64,000 nucleotides of DNA, taken from NCBI GenBank assembly GCA_037833965.1, contig AP031355.1, positions 11,061,501-11,125,500 on the forward strand. The letters run 5' to 3'. Of this stretch, positions 46,091-57,500 are shown one piece after another. The notes under the pieces are model-generated. The model was not told the origin of the DNA. It made no database searches and saw nothing but the letters and a program-made list of their open reading frames with translations. A program made the translations under genes and the position numbers. Source of the stretch: Marchantia polymorpha subsp. ruderalis (taxonomy: Eukaryota > Streptophyta > Marchantiopsida > Marchantiales > Marchantiaceae). Within the stretch, counting starts at the first letter, position 1. Each line of letters begins with the position of its first letter.

Positions 46091-49000
46091 ATGCCGCATG
46101 ATACAGCCGCTCCCGACCTCGAGAATTACTCGAATGGAGATTACCAGAAGCTGGAAGAGAAGGAGGGCGACAGGTTTCAGAGTAGTGCGAAGCCTGCTGC
46201 TTCCGGAACGCCATGCTATGTCATGCCCGTTCTGGCTCTCTCGATCATTCTCGGTGCAGTTGCTGGCCCGGTGGGTAGAATTCACAATTCTCGATTTTTG
46301 TTTTCGATTTGTCGTTCAGAATTTTGCATGTTGAGCTTCGATACAGGGGAGACGAGCGGGGACTCGATATGTACATGGGGGTTCGAGTTTCGAAGAATTT
46401 CTTGCTGACCAAGAGCTACTGAGTGTGATGGACGGATGCAGATTATGAAGAGCATGGAACAAATTGGAGCTGGACCCATCGCTGTGGCATCGTGGCGACA
46501 TCAAGTATCGTCGACGATGATGCTCCCTTTCGCTGTCTTTCAGTGGTTTTCGATGCACCCGCAAGACCGCAGCTCAGCTCCGAGTTGGAGCAATTTCGGA
46601 ACCATTTGTCTCTGTGCCTTGGGACTCGCTGGTCACTTCGGCCTTTGGGTACGTATGGCTCTGCACACGCTCCTTCGTCCTGGCACTGCACGCGGCGAGT
46701 CGCATGTGCGAGCTCTTGCTTATGACAATGATCGCCCAAGTGCCCGACCGAAATCAGAGTGCATGGAATAGATTACAGCTGCAGCTGCAACAATTCGCTG
46801 TCTGGCACCGAGTTCGAGGTATCGATGCTTTACAGGCATCGATTTCTCGAAATTCTGATCGTAGAAACTTTGGCTCATATCGCTGAAACAGAAGCAGACT
46901 CTCGAGGTCAGCTCTCTCAGAGCTTTCAGCGATTTGACCCATATCCAAATTCTTCACTGCCGTGATGAATTTGGATATCGGTCAAATCGCTGCCCTGCGA
47001 TAGCTCCAGCTTTGTATGACCATGCAGTTCACCACAGTTTGTGGTGAACATGGAGCGCAGCTATGGGGATCGGCCTCTCGCGTTGTATGCACCATTCATG
47101 ATGAGCACTGACGCGATTAGAGTGCGGGGTGGGGTGATGCGAGCTTGCGGCAAGAGCACGAGGCGATCTGATTCTTACGTGAACCGATGGGCGTGCACTG
47201 CAGATTTGGTCGCTGGACAACACGTCGCTGACGCACAGCCTGTTCCTGTGCATCATGTCTCCCATGTTCGTCACCTTGTTCACCTTCCTGCGCGACGGCA
47301 CGGTGCTGTGCGCAGAGCTCGTGGGCGTGGCTCTGGGCATCGTCGGCTCCACCATCCTCGCGGCCGGAGCCAAAGTCGAGAGGGACATCGAATTCTCCAT
47401 CTTGGGAGACCTGGCCGCCCTCGGCAGCGGTTGCTGCTTCGCCGTGTACCTGATGTGCGGCAAGAACCTGCGAGGTACCGTCAGTCCTCCATCGCCCCCG
47501 ATGCCCCCACATTCCTCCCCTCCCCTGCTTTCTCTCTCTCTGTCTCTCGTTCCATCTCCATAGCTCTATCGGCATGCTCGTGCATTCGACCCAGTCCGTC
47601 GTCCGAGGGCAGTGCTCGACGTGCCATCTGCACACCTGAATCATTAGTGCATGGGGCCCGGCGACGATAGTATCGGAGCCCAGAATCAGTCTGGTTCGCT
47701 GCATCTCGCACAAATTTCGGGCCTGTTCAGGTCGGACCCTCTGCAAAGCGACATGCATTTATTATACATCTGCTTTTTCCGTGATGGCCGTCTCTCTCCC
47801 CTTCTGCACGACTGACACCTCTGTTTCCCTCCGGACCTGCGGTGCACAAAAGTGCTCATCTGTACAGACTCGGTCTTCATTGATCTGGTCGTGTATTGTA
47901 CTTCTAGAGACACACTGTATCTCATTGTACTGAACAAAATACATCTGCCCAAGGACCACATGGTAAAAATACCACATGCCCAATTTCAGTCGATTAGCTT
48001 GACCCTAGACTGAACTTGTCAAGCTTCGAGTTCTCAGTGTTATTGGAGTGTTATTGTCGCTGAATATCTCATGCGGAGCCGAAATTTTAGGTTCTCTGTG
48101 TTCTCGAAAAGCTTCAGATGTCGGCAACGGTGACGAACAACGATAGAAGGTTTCACGTTTCTGTTACGAAAACAACAAATGTTTATGCTGACGATGCTGT
48201 GCGAATGGGTTTGGCCAATTGGTCGTAGCTTGTGGTTGTGCTTATTGCATGTACGTTGTGGACATCGACCTCAATGACAAGGTGAGGAGTTCCCACGACT
48301 TTTGCTGACGTGCAAAATGGGTGGAATTGAATGTGGGGAACAGGAAAATTGCCTCTGTTCGTTTATCTATGGCCAGTGAACGTGATCTCGATGGTGTACC
48401 TATCTATAGCACTACTGCTCTTCACTGAGGTGAAATTGCTGACAGCTTATGAGGATATCGGAATCTTTTCATGGATGACAGAAGGTATAGCTCGTCTTTC
48501 ATTCAACATAGATTTCACCCGCATAGTGTTGGAGAAACTAACTTGCAGGTCGACTGGAGATGTCGATTCTCTGTTGCGCGTTGTTCAAATGTGCTCAAGT
48601 TAACTCAACTGTTTCCTTCATGTATTCTGTGTCTCTCTTCTGCAACGTGACCACGACCATGAACGATCTAGAGACTGGTTACTGAATTGGAGATTATCTG
48701 CGCTGTGCAGGTTACGTGATCAAGACGTTGATTCTGGGACTGGGTCCTGGTTTCTTCAGTCACGTTGGTTACAACACAACGCTGGGATATGTCAAGCCGC
48801 TCATTGTGTCCGTGGGGTTCTCGGTGTCTCCTGTCGTGGGCTCATTCATAGGCTGGGCTATGCATGAAACTGGCGTCCCCGGGTATGCTCAATGCTCTCT
48901 GTCCACTTCAATCCACTGGTTGTCAGATCACGTTGTTCAAGTCCATGCTCCATCTGAGCTTCTTCGTTCGCAGGCTACTGACTTGCTTTGGGGGGATCGT

Positions 49001-49262
49001 GACCATGGCAGCAACCGTATGGGTGAGCCATGCCAGTAGTCAAGAGGTGTGTGACCAATCTACTCAATCTCATCGTAAGCTTGTAAAATGCTCCAGTGAG
49101 AGCGCCCATGGCATTCTTGGTTTTCATATCCTAACTATCACCAGTTGATGTAGTGACACCACGTGGGGCACATGTGTGCTTGTTCAGGTGAAGAAACCCG
49201 AAGAGACGAGCCAAAGCTTACCAGATGAAAAGCGTCCTCTTACACAAGAGGATGAGCCATAA
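46091..49262 (+). CDS. EamA/DMT-superfamily membrane transporter
   Basis: Seven exons: 46091-46270, 46442-46648, 47204-47474, 48344-48484, 48711-48882, 48974-49046, 49188-49262. They join in phase into 372 residues with a stop at 49260-49262. The product is a polytopic protein with two EamA-like halves. Hydrophobic segments start about 42 (VMPVLALSIILGAVAG), 85, 112, 141 (LFLCIMSPMFVTLFTFL), 168 (LVGVALGIVGSTILAAG), 198, 225 (VYLWPVNVISMVYLSIALLL), 271, 297 and 325 (FGGIVTMAATVWV), which fits the usual ten. Family marks include SWRHQ in the second segment region and SLTHSLFL at the start of the next EamA pair. DMT transporters export or exchange metabolites such as amino acids, nucleotide sugars or auxin; the substrate cannot be told here. 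The soluble N-terminus (1-40) and charged C-tail (348-372) are probably cytosolic. The start ATG is the first after a likely 5' leader. Exon edges are hand-called. Confidence 0.87.
46880..46991. repeat. Intronic inverted repeat (25-bp near-perfect hairpin plus smaller one)
   Basis: In intron 2 of the transporter gene, 46928-46952 and 46967-46991 are inverted copies matching at 24 of 25 positions around a 14-base loop. The left arm begins AGCGATTTGACC. A second stem pairs TCGCTGAAA (46880-46888) with TTTCAGCGA (46924-46932), overlapping the first arm. A further 8-base stem lies just upstream (46821-46828 with 46836-46843, ATCGATGC). Confidence 0.85.
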
Positions 49263-52200
49263 ATAAGAACCGCAGCGAACTAGACTGTATGGTCTAATCT
49301 CCCCCTCCCTATTTGAGACTTTCAGGATGCACGGATGATTGTGAATTTTGGTTGTGCAATCTATTCATCTCTGAATGCACACGATATCGTTTTGTCATCT
49401 AGCAATACAGTGTGTAGTAGTAGCAAGCGATCCTAGTCGGCTTGGTATCACGAGTCTGAATCATTTGCTTCCAAGCAGAGGATGGAGCAATTGTAATGCA
49501 ACCGCGATCATGTCTCCACTGGCCGGTTGAAATGTGCTGTGAACCAGAAAAGGACGGTTGCATTCACTGTGATGATAATGGTGAAATTGTGCGTGCAGGT
49601 ATCGACTCTCCCGATAGAGAGCTTGTTTCATAAGCTCGAATTGCAGCGAAATCGATGGCAACGTGGAAAAATACGTCACATGGCTTCAGGAATTCGGATG
49701 TCACCTTTTCTCGAGACTCTGCAAGCAGCTTGCCTCGTGCCTCGGCCACCTATTCGCCATGCCATCGTCACGATTTCAGACTATAGCCAGAGACGCCGAT
49801 GGAATCCATTATTCAATCTGTACATTAGATTAATCTTTACTCATCTGTAATTAATTTTGATAATATATCAAAATTGTAGATTTTCTATTTTTGGAAACGA
49901 AATAAAAAACACATGACATATATTTCTACATTTGCTTTTGTGTGTGAGTTCATCTCATTAATTAATCCAGTCACAATAAAAAAAATAGGTAAACTTGTTA
50001 CATATTTCAAAAATAGATATGTATGAATAGTAACTTAAAACTAATATGTTCAAGTAATTTTCATACTACTAAAAATACTGAAATATTTCGTATTGATAAA
50101 GGAATAACATGAAAACAGTAGAATAATTTTATCAATGAGGAAAAAATATATTTTTTATTATAATATGCCGCAACCATATGGAATAGATTACAATTCTATG
50201 TGATTGAACTATACAAGTATTATAATGCGAATTTAAACAAAAATCTACACTATCTTGTTACCAACTTTTAATTTATCAAAATAAGTTGGGTATTAAATAG
50301 CGTATGCAAATTTAATATAACTCACAATATTTTGCAATATCAGTAATAACATGGAAATAATATGGATACGAAATTTATTGATGGAAATAAATTTAGTAAA
50401 AATGCATCAAACAATATTCAGTTGTATACAAACTCGTAGGTTTTGTTTTGCTTCACTCGATTAAAAAGAAGGAAACAAAAAGCATAGAGAAAAAAAAACC
50501 CAATAGATATTTCTGCTTTGATCCACAAAATTGAAAACTGACAATAAAGAGAAAAACGAAACAGAAACCTATTACAGTGATGAAAAGAAAAGGCTACAAT
50601 AGAATAAGAATCACCTAGAATAAGAAGATAACATTATCAAATAGTCTTTAAGATATAAATAACATTAGCACATGAATGATTTATAGTCTAACTCGTTGAT
50701 CACCTAGAACGTCCATCATCTTTTGCTACATGTAGATTATTGCAACAATTATTGCTCTCTGGAAATAATAGATAAATAAAATACCAAAAAATGTCACACA
50801 ACTTGCTAAAGATAGTGATATTCATGTTTAAGTGGATTTCATGTTAGATGGAGTTGAGATTAGTCTATATTTACCATTGTGAGCTTCTCAAGGTTGTGTC
50901 GATATCTTTATATAACCCCATGGCTGCAGAAAGAAATAAATACCCCTTGGTTCTCGAAAATTTGATTGCTGTCATTTCATTTGTCCATCCACTAATCTAT
51001 GACCATGTGTTTCAAAACTATGTTGTATCTATGATATGTAATCATAACGTCAACTCTGTATAAAATTCTAGTATTAGAGGAGCAAAGATCTCGCTACTAT
51101 ACATATCTTTATTATTATTATTATATAGTCCACATTTGTAAGTAATCACTCGTTTCAAAACTAATCAATTTCAAATTAATAACCTAAACAACAATTTGAT
51201 ACTCTCATATAAAGTATATGTAGCTCATTATTCGATTCTACTGCAATGCATGTAAAAGTTTAACATGCGTGTGGATGGATACTTCTAACCTAAAATCTGA
51301 GTGAATCTATGTTACATCCCGTTTACTACAATTTACAACTAGTGGACAAACCCGGATGATAATTTTGGAGTTTTGGAAAAGAATTTCGCAACTATGAAGC
51401 GGGTGGTGTGAAGTAGCCAAGGTTGTATCTCTTCATGTTCCATTGTAATGTGCCTCAAAATGTAATCTTTCTGGAATTTATCAACATCTGTTTTGCGTTT
51501 TCTCCTGAATCTATCGAGAGGCATCGATCTTTGCTTCAGGCTGCAAATGATCGAGAGCGTCCATAAAGTTGTTTAAGTGCAGACCAGACATAAACTAGTT
51601 GAGAATATAAGAGCTGCAAATTACACGTCCAATCTGCATCCAAAACGATTGTGCTGGATCATACGAGTCGCATCAACGTTGGCTCGTCTATATTGGAATC
51701 CACCCATGAATGAACTTGCTGTCGTTCACCGGTGGATTACATGGAACTGAATCGAGATTTAATCATCATTGAGAGAAATTTAGTTTCGTGGAGGGTAGAG
51801 AAGAAATCTGATGATGAGCGAGCGGTTCCTGAGATCGAAGTATGACTCTACGAATATCTCCCTCCAATACGCGATGCAAATGCAAATGGGAAGAGAGAAT
51901 TGTGAGCTGATATCGAGGATTAAGGAACGGGAATCCTTCATGATTTGTTCATGCGATTCACTATCATTAGAAATGGTTGTCCACTCAAATTGAAGTAGTA
52001 AATCTCAACAACTTACACAAAAGAGAAATAGTCCTGGTGGAGAAGTCGGTGCTGACGTCGTTGGCACGCAGTCACAACGATTCTTCCTGTAATCTCTCGA
52101 ACGATCCTTCCCTGAGGAACGGACATACGTACATCACACGGAGGAGGACGAGGAGGGGAGGGAACGAGCTTCTTCACTCGATCAGATACTTCGAAGAGCG

Positions 52201-52368
52201 AATTGGGAACTGAACAGCCGGAGCTTGGATTGTGTGCGCCAGCTTTAGGTATTACGGCATCCGTCTGGGAGATTTGTTGGACGTAGTGAGCGATCGTTCA
52301 GTGACGCAGGTCGGGAAGATTTCTCCTCCTACTTGAGGACGGAAGGTTTGGAGGTTTTGACTGGAAGA
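49263..52368. other. Intergenic with AT-rich core, no gene recognised
   Basis: 3' flank of the transporter up to about 49.8 kb. A strongly AT-rich block follows at about 49845-51300, without open frames of note or visible terminal repeats. The last part, nearer normal GC, leads into the 5' leader of the ZNRD2-like gene. The AT-rich block is probably decayed repeat DNA, but I could not identify a family. Confidence 0.45.
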
Positions 52369-54565
52369 ATGGAAGTGGAAAATACGAGTGGAGGAGGAGG
52401 GCAGGATTTGATGGAGCTGGAAGCAGGGTGCGTCGCCAGGGAGCGAACGAGAAGATTCGATGATAGCAGCGCCGCCCTTGCGGAGAAACTGTTGCAAGGA
52501 TGGACCTTGCTCAACGAACACTGCCCTCAGTGCTTGACTCCTCTCGTCCGCAACAGGTGCGTAAGCTCCTTCGAATTTTCCCTTTCTTCCATTTTCTTTC
52601 TTCCGATTTTCTGAATTCGCACTCTGTAGTGCGAGTTTCTTCCAAAACTGTGCATAAATGTGGATTCTCATCCTTATTATCAAAAGTGGCACCATTATGC
52701 CCGTCAGAGGAATGAATAAGAAGCCTAAGATGCTGAATTTTTAAAAAACTGCACAATTGACGATATCAAATTCAATTCGATTTTTGTTCTGGCACTGGTG
52801 ACGCTTAAATGATTCATGCCAAGCGATTCCTCCCCTAAGTTCGGGCTCTGGTTGTTCCTGTTCGTGAAGAATCGTGATTTCAGATGTATATGAATCGTTC
52901 TGTGGCATGAAGTGGTGCAGAAAATGTGGTTGAATTGTGTCTGGTCTTGGTGCGTGTTCTGCAAATGTCTTCGTCCCATTGGATTGCCGTTGAAGTTCAG
53001 CTTGTTACTTTGCAGGCAGAAGCAAGTATACTGTGCAGTATGTAAGCAGTGGGTTTTGAGTGAGGCAGAAGCTGCGGCTAAAGCTCTGCAACAGAGAGTC
53101 GATCGGACAGAGGCAGCTGAACAAGCTCTTACGGCAAGCTCTGCGCAACAGCTGAGTACGACTCCGAGTGTTACCTCTGGAAACCAAGGTCCACCATCTC
53201 CAGGACACCGAAGCAACGGGAAGGGCAATGCAGTGAACCTTTCGAGATTATCACTCTCCAACTTAAGATCGGAAGATGAGAAGGTGCAAGAGGGAAGAAA
53301 TCCAAAGAGATTTGCCTCATCAGAACCTGGTAACGATGGTACAGCTAGAACAGTGATGGTTGATGGGAAGGAGAACGGAACTAGTCGTCCGGGTATTACT
53401 GCCGGCTCATTTCAAGCCCCTGATGCAGGTCATGCAACTTCTCCATCGTTGCAGTCGAAGCCTGCTTTAGCTCTTCAACCGGTGAGCTACTGTTTCTACA
53501 CCTTTAACCATTTTCGTGCTGTGACCAGGAGTCCATTTCTTCTCAGTCGAAAATCTCCTCGGTAGAAGGCCACAAAGTGCAGTTTGTCAAACCTGGCAGT
53601 ACTCATCACAAAGCAATTCTTTTTTTCCATTTTGCAGGCAGAGAAACCATTTCTTCTCGGTGAACGGAGGGTTGCAAACAATACTTTGTCGACCTTGAAC
53701 GAAAAACTAGAGGTAATCTGGACTTGACTTTACTCGATCTGTGAGTCCTCAACTCGCCAGTGATGGAGACAGTCCCTTGAACCAATGTATACCTTCTTTG
53801 CGTTATTGAATTTATTGGGCTACATGACTAACAAGTCAGATATTTTTGTTGCATAACAGAGCATTCAACAGCTGATTCACGTCACACAGGATGTGAACGA
53901 GTTGAGACAGGTAATTCCCTCTTTGATTTCTCAAGAAACGCTTACAACTTGCTGTCTGCAGGATCAAATGTGGATCTTACATTCCAAGTTTCAAGATTCT
54001 TATTTAAGTTAGGATTCAGATTAGTCTCCGTGACGTGAATATATTTTACGATGGGATTGACAAAGGGAGCATATCCTTTCAAACCTAGGTCTTAAACCCT
54101 GCTGTTTGAACATCTGCTAGCACCGCTCAGCCAGGCACGGGTTCCTTGGATTATGACAGGCACGTATATATGAATCAGAGTCCTGCATTGGCCTTGAAAA
54201 CTGTACCCATACCCAACCCACAGCTGCGCTTGGGTGAATTGTATCCAACCATTACCCACCCATGGCACCTTGTTCATACCCATTACCCACCCATAGAACC
54301 TTGTCCATACCCAACTCATACCCATCAGTCCATCACCAAAATACAGTGTAGACCACAATCTTCTGCTTTCCTCCACTTCGATCTACAAGCGGCACTCATT
54401 TGGTTATCCGTAAAGCATGTGTTTACAAAAAGATTTTTCATTCAGTATATGTATTAGACTTTTCTGCAGGTTTATGACAAAGTAATAGCTAATCAGCACA
54501 CTGAGCTGATTTGCTATCAGCGTGGCGCAATCCGAGAGCTCAGTCATTTAACTCAGTCGTTTTAA
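52369..54565 (+). CDS. ZNRD2/SSSCA1-like zinc-ribbon protein (autoantigen p27 family)
   Basis: Exons 52369-52556, 53016-53481, 53638-53712, 53860-53910 and 54470-54565 join in phase to 291 residues. The start ATG has a good context (A at -3, G at +4). The family signature sits at residues about 38-76: LLQGWTLLNEHCPQCLTPLV, then VYCAVCKQWV. Cys 52, 55, 69 and 72 form the zinc ribbon, split by intron 1. Next comes an Ala/Glu-rich helix, a long polar low-complexity stretch, and a C-terminal helical part (NNTLSTLNEKLE, SIQQLIHVTQDVNELRQ). The human relative ZNRD2 is linked to mitotic and telomere-related functions; plant roles are not established. An alternative last exon at 53962-54012 also closes in frame (276 residues), so the C-terminus is uncertain. 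I prefer 54470-54565 because it continues a helical, coil-like sequence (VYDKVIANQHTELI) after a strong TTTTCTGCAG acceptor. Confidence 0.82.
54203..54327. repeat. TACCCA-rich repeat with a 31-base tandem duplication
   Basis: The region repeats TACCCA/ACCCACCCAT motifs. It includes two head-to-tail 31-base units (54250-54280 and 54281-54311), each beginning CATTACCCACCCAT and ending CATACC. It falls in the intron before the preferred last exon of the ZNRD2-like gene. A related patch of the same motif in both orientations lies at 54579-54637, just after the stop. Confidence 0.8.
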
Positions 54566-57500
54566 AGACCGGCTCCATCATACCCATCCCTTACCCACCC
54601 ATTGTGCCATGGGTATGGGTGGATATTGGGTACCCATTGCAGTACTCTGAAATGAATATAACTTTTGATATCTGCTTTCGTATCAAGCACGGTTCTTTTC
54701 TCCCTTTAATTCGGCTGCTCTTCGTCACTTCCTCTTCGTACCAGCTCTTTGTTGTTCTAGAGGAGTGCATCCATGCCATCGAGATCACCAGAAATCACGC
54801 GAAGAGTGCGGAGTAAGAGGAACTCCACAATTTCAGCTCCAGGTATCTTGCTGTCGTCGGAGGTTGGACTCTCTTGTGCTCCTCACTTTTCGTACATCTA
54901 ACTCTATCTAGGTCAAGAAGTTGCGACCTTCAGTCACACTTTTGGCATGAATGTTGCATTCTGATCCTCTGAGGCCGTCAGCGAAGCAGATGAAAGAGAC
55001 GAAGTATATCGAGGGTAAGCTCTTGACAGGGTTTTTCACTCCTCGTACCATTCAAAGGGAATCGATTTGATCCTTGGCTCCAAGAGCACCGGCCATTCGA
55101 CGCAGAGGTTATGATTGTCACGTAATATCTGTCGAACATGTCATAGCATAGGAGGTGCGTGGAGATATTACTTACAATCTTGTGTCAATCGTTGACAACA
55201 AGCTGGCCACGTTGTAGATTAAATTACTGAGTTGCGTGTTATCGATGGTTTAAGCCTCATATTTTTGGCTTGCATCACTGGACTTCTTTGTGTAGCGGGT
55301 CACTACTGCGGGTTAGAATGGAACTGCAGAGCACGAAGTGTTGTTTTACTTCTCGACTTTGCTCGGTGAAGAGAGGCATCTGATTTATTAAAGGGGCTCA
55401 TCTCTATTTTCTGAAAAGAAATCGCGAAATATCAAAGTTAGGCAAGGGTTACAGATGTATATGTGTTGTCTTCACCTCTCATGCGGAGCTCTCCTGAAGC
55501 ATGGGGAATGAGGCTCAAAGCCTTCCTGTTACTAATTTCTTCAACCATTCTGTGCGAAAGATTTGTGAACTTTGGCCCTGCCACAGGTTTCAACTTACGG
55601 GGTTTCTTCCTGTCACTCTTGCAGCGTGACAGGAAGAAATATGTTCAATGAATCTTTACCGTTCATCATCTGTTCACAATGAATTCATTATTACCAGTTC
55701 CGAAGTTGCTAAGCTGGGTGTAGAAATTTTTTCTGCAAGTGTCTTTTCTTGAAAATTTCCTATACGAAAGCACCTCTGACGACAATGAAAGTCCAGCTTA
55801 TTTCGGTTTCGATGAATACTCCTACTGCCAGAATCGAAATTAACAAGTAGTAACTTCCTGCGCAAGTTACACAATGTCCATTCCCTTTTATTGAGAAGTG
55901 TCGAGCCGTCTAATTCACTTCTCGGTTTAAAACAGCCCACTGGAGATTGTTATCGAGTATGGAGTACAATCTTGGAACGACGAGACTTCATGACTCTAAA
56001 GATGCACACCTTTCTCTGCAAGTATTGGAGCAAAGGGGTGACGAGAGAATTCTAAGCATGGCCTTGAACGGGCCAGAGTGCCACTCAAACGAGCATCATT
56101 CCAGTTCAGACAGGACTGCCATGAGCATAAATGTAGACTATGAACTACATCGATGCACCGACATCACCCACATGGTTTCGGTGTGAAGTAGTCAACATTT
56201 CTCTGGAGACCGACCCGCCTCGCTGTGCGTTATGAGCACTCGTGATAACAGACAGATGAAAGAGCATCAGAGAATATCATGTTAGTCTTGAAAAACACGC
56301 AGTTCATATTGTCTCAAGTCTACGACCGTCCTTATGGCGGAATGTGATGTGATCAATTCAATTCGCCGAAGAAGTGAAAGTTCCCACGGAATCGAAATGA
56401 CGAATGAGTGACGGAAACCTCACCAAGCAAGGTCCTATGATGAAACCTTCAGCTTCGCTAATGGGGTCAAACAAAACTCCATTCTTGACTTTGAGGCTTC
56501 TTAACAGTTAATCGGACCGACGTAGTACCACTTGGAATTCATAGGCATCATCAATGTGCCACAAGAAACAAAAACGCAGCTCGACATTCAAGCTTACATA
56601 TGTTAATCTAGGTTACACAGTTCAATCATGCCTGGGTTTTGAGCCCATTTTCTACACGAGCAACGACTCATCTTGTAAGGGGATGAAGGGACAAGCGTAT
56701 CAGAATGGAACCCGTTTGAGTTTCTTTGTACTACTGCGAATCAACCCTTCAGCCAATCCACCTGCCGATTCATACGGGTCATCAGATTGCTGAAATTGCT
56801 CTCAGCAAGAGGAGGTGTGTTTATACCTCTTGCTGTGGGCAATTTTGGCAGGAGCATGGATGTGCATTATTGCCCAGGTTAAGAAGATTCAGACCATCTG
56901 CATCTTTTACAGAAGAAAGGAACGAGCACTTTACACTTTACAACAGAATCTCATGTCAGGACTGGGGTAGCAGTCACTCGCCATTTCAAATTGCTGAAGA
57001 TTGTAAACCCTATGGCACATGAACACCAGCAAGAATGAGGCCGAAGGTTGCTATGTTTCGTAGATAGGAAAGAGGCGAGGTAAAGCAACGGTGCAAGCAT
57101 CACAACTGGTCCTAATGTAAAGAGGTCAATCATCATCATGTCCAATGATTACCATTAAAAAATTAACCGGCCTGACTCTCAGAACCACCTGACTGTCACT
57201 CCAAAAGTCTGACCTGAGTCTAAACGTGACAAAAATGCTTAGACAATAATAAAATACAATATTCAAGCAGAATGGTGGATGCATCAAAAGCTATGCACTC
57301 ATGGATAAAACTGTCAACGTGAATTGAGACAGAAATCCGATGACAGAATTTCAAACTCCTTGTGTCTAACCCAAACACTCTGGAAATGGACATCTTGGAA
57401 CACCATCGAGATCAGGGAGGGAGCTCGAGGAAGAATATTTAAAGATTCCCCGATCTCAGAAGCTCAACAGTTTGTCATTCAGCGGTATTCTGGAAAATTT

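Noticed and set aside
56951-57145. Short minus-strand frame with a hydrophobic run, possibly a membrane exon
   Set aside because: I could not find matching exons with compatible phase on either side, and a single hydrophobic run is weak evidence.
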